Source: an uncultured Treponema sp.
Lineage (GTDB): Bacteria > Spirochaetota > Spirochaetia > Treponematales > Treponemataceae
Direction of reading: 5' to 3'
Length of the DNA stretch: 22,770 nucleotides
Assembly (NCBI GenBank): GCA_946611835.1
Contig: CAMOEE010000011.1
Coordinates: 1-22,770 of the forward strand
Positions within the stretch are counted from its first letter, which is position 1. Every line of letters starts with the position of its first letter. Below the pieces are notes generated by a model, which saw nothing but the letters and a program-made list of their open reading frames with translations, had not been told where the DNA came from and did no database searches. Positions 22,436-22,770 of the stretch are shown here, piece after piece. Both the position numbers and the translations under genes were made by a program.

Positions 22436-22585
22436 GGGTACGGGGGCGAAGCCCCTGTAGAGAGGGTAGCCGATTCTTTAGATGAGGCTCGCGGTTCAGG
22501 CATAGCCTTCACCGAGACTCGCCTAGAAAGTCGTCTCACGACTTTCTTCGCCTTCGGCGACCGGCTCCCTAGGGAGACTTCCCCC
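22433..22585 (+). repeat. Family II structured element, copy IIc, with nested family IV copy
   Basis: It opens at the fructokinase stop with TAGGGG, then the hairpin GGGGC-GAA-GCCCC and GAGAGGGTAGC, and ends with GGGA-GACT-TCCC. It is about 22 bases longer than IIa and IIb because its middle is replaced by a family IV element on the opposite strand. With its several strong hairpins it may also end transcription of the sugar operon, although no T run follows. Confidence 0.78.
22484..22547 (-). repeat. Family IV structured element, copy IVb, nested in IIc
   Basis: On the minus strand a ten-pair perfect hairpin (arms 22525-22534 and 22538-22547) has loop GAG. It is followed by GGCGAGTCTCGG and GAAGGCTATGCCTGA, then ACCGCGAG. 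Copy IVa has the same loop and following modules but a different, still paired, stem. Beyond the hairpin on the plus strand is another small stem, TCGCC-TTC-GGCGA (22548-22560). Confidence 0.75.
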
Positions 22586-22590
22586 AACAT

Positions 22591-22618
22591 GCTTTCCACT
22601 TTCCGTTTTCCACTTTTC
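22591..22618 (+). repeat. Short heptanucleotide tract (4 units)
   Basis: Four seven-base units, GCTTTCC, ACTTTCC, GTTTTCC and ACTTTTC, begin six bases after the 3' end of family II copy IIc. In element orientation they share the -TCC ending with most units of the longer tract at 16257-16326. After 22618 the period fades. The remainder to 22699 is AT-rich. Confidence 0.6.
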
Positions 22619-22630
22619 TCTTAATTACTC

Positions 22631-22659
22631 TTCCCTTAAATCATGTCTTTAGCTAAAAT
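22631..22659 (+). promoter_or_regulatory. Possible promoter of the aspartate kinase gene
   Basis: TAAAAT (22654-22659) is a fair -10 box in AT-rich DNA, 40 bases before the ATG. The -35 region at 17-base spacing (TTCCCT, 22631-22636) is poor. A promoter in this stretch is expected because a new function begins here. Confidence 0.35.
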
Positions 22660-22699
22660 GTTTCTATCTACAGAAAAGCTATTTTAAAAGGACACGATT

Positions 22700-22770
22700 A
22701 TGATAGTTATGAAATTCGGTGGCAGCTCGGTTGCCAATGCGGAGCGAATCCGCCATGTTGCTTCTATTAT
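22700..22770 (+). CDS. Aspartate kinase, N-terminal fragment (possibly aspartokinase/homoserine dehydrogenase)
   Basis: Only the first 23 codons are in the window. They read MIVMKFGGSSVANAERIRHVASI, matching the KFGGTSV ATP-binding signature at the start of aspartate kinases. The enzyme phosphorylates aspartate at the head of lysine, threonine and methionine synthesis. AGGA at 22689-22692 is a good ribosome site seven bases before ATG 22700. Whether this is a single-function LysC-type enzyme or the N-terminus of a ThrA-type fusion cannot be told here. It appears to start a transcription unit separate from the sugar locus. Confidence 0.9.
   Translation, partial: MIVMKFGGSSVANAERIRHVASI

Overview
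The window reads as chromosomal DNA of a host-associated (gut or rumen type) Treponema or a close spirochaete relative. The basis is gene content and order: pgk, tpiA, secG, an EIIA-type protein, and a nine-gene V/A-type ATPase operon in the order G-C-I-K-F-E-A-B-D. From memory this resembles the second ATPase locus of T. pallidum (around TP0527-TP0538); I could not run a comparison. Moderate GC content and many short structured intergenic repeats fit a free-living or commensal treponeme rather than a reduced pathogen.

Layout. 1-137: 3' end of pgk (+) with a strong terminator. 349-1104: tpiA (-). 1138-1314: divergent promoter region. 1315-2233: secG and a PTS EIIA protein. 2296-11155: the V/A-ATPase genes, followed by a translationally coupled universal stress protein (to 11655). 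A terminator hairpin then overlaps a near-consensus promoter. 11722-22435: a saccharide-utilisation locus with a LacI-type regulator, a solute-binding lipoprotein, two CUT1-type permeases, an amylosucrase-family GH13 enzyme, a GH65 phosphorylase fused to a beta-phosphoglucomutase, and a PfkB fructokinase. 22700-22770: start of an aspartate kinase gene.

How the genes fit together. The ATPase couples ATP to ion transport across the inner membrane. In the sugar locus, the binding protein and permeases would import a glucosyl-fructose type sugar (sucrose is the leading inference). The GH13 enzyme would release fructose and move glucose to a glucan or oligosaccharide. The GH65-PGM fusion would convert an alpha-glucobiose to glucose 6-phosphate through beta-glucose 1-phosphate, and the fructokinase would phosphorylate fructose. 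No transporter ATPase is encoded here, so a shared one elsewhere is expected.

The most unusual content lies between the genes. At least four families of structured repeats recur here: I at 223-333 and 14099-14193; II at 8859-8989, 16331-16461 and 22433-22585; III at 8784-8854, 10391-10512 and 18350-18472; IV at 8683-8783 and 22484-22547, the latter nested inside a family II copy. Heptanucleotide tracts also follow two family II copies. In families I and IV the stems differ between copies but remain paired, while loop or joining sequences are conserved. That pattern suggests selection on structure. No gap without a gene exceeds 300 bases; the largest are 8707-9002, 22436-22699 and 16255-16490, and all are filled largely by these elements.
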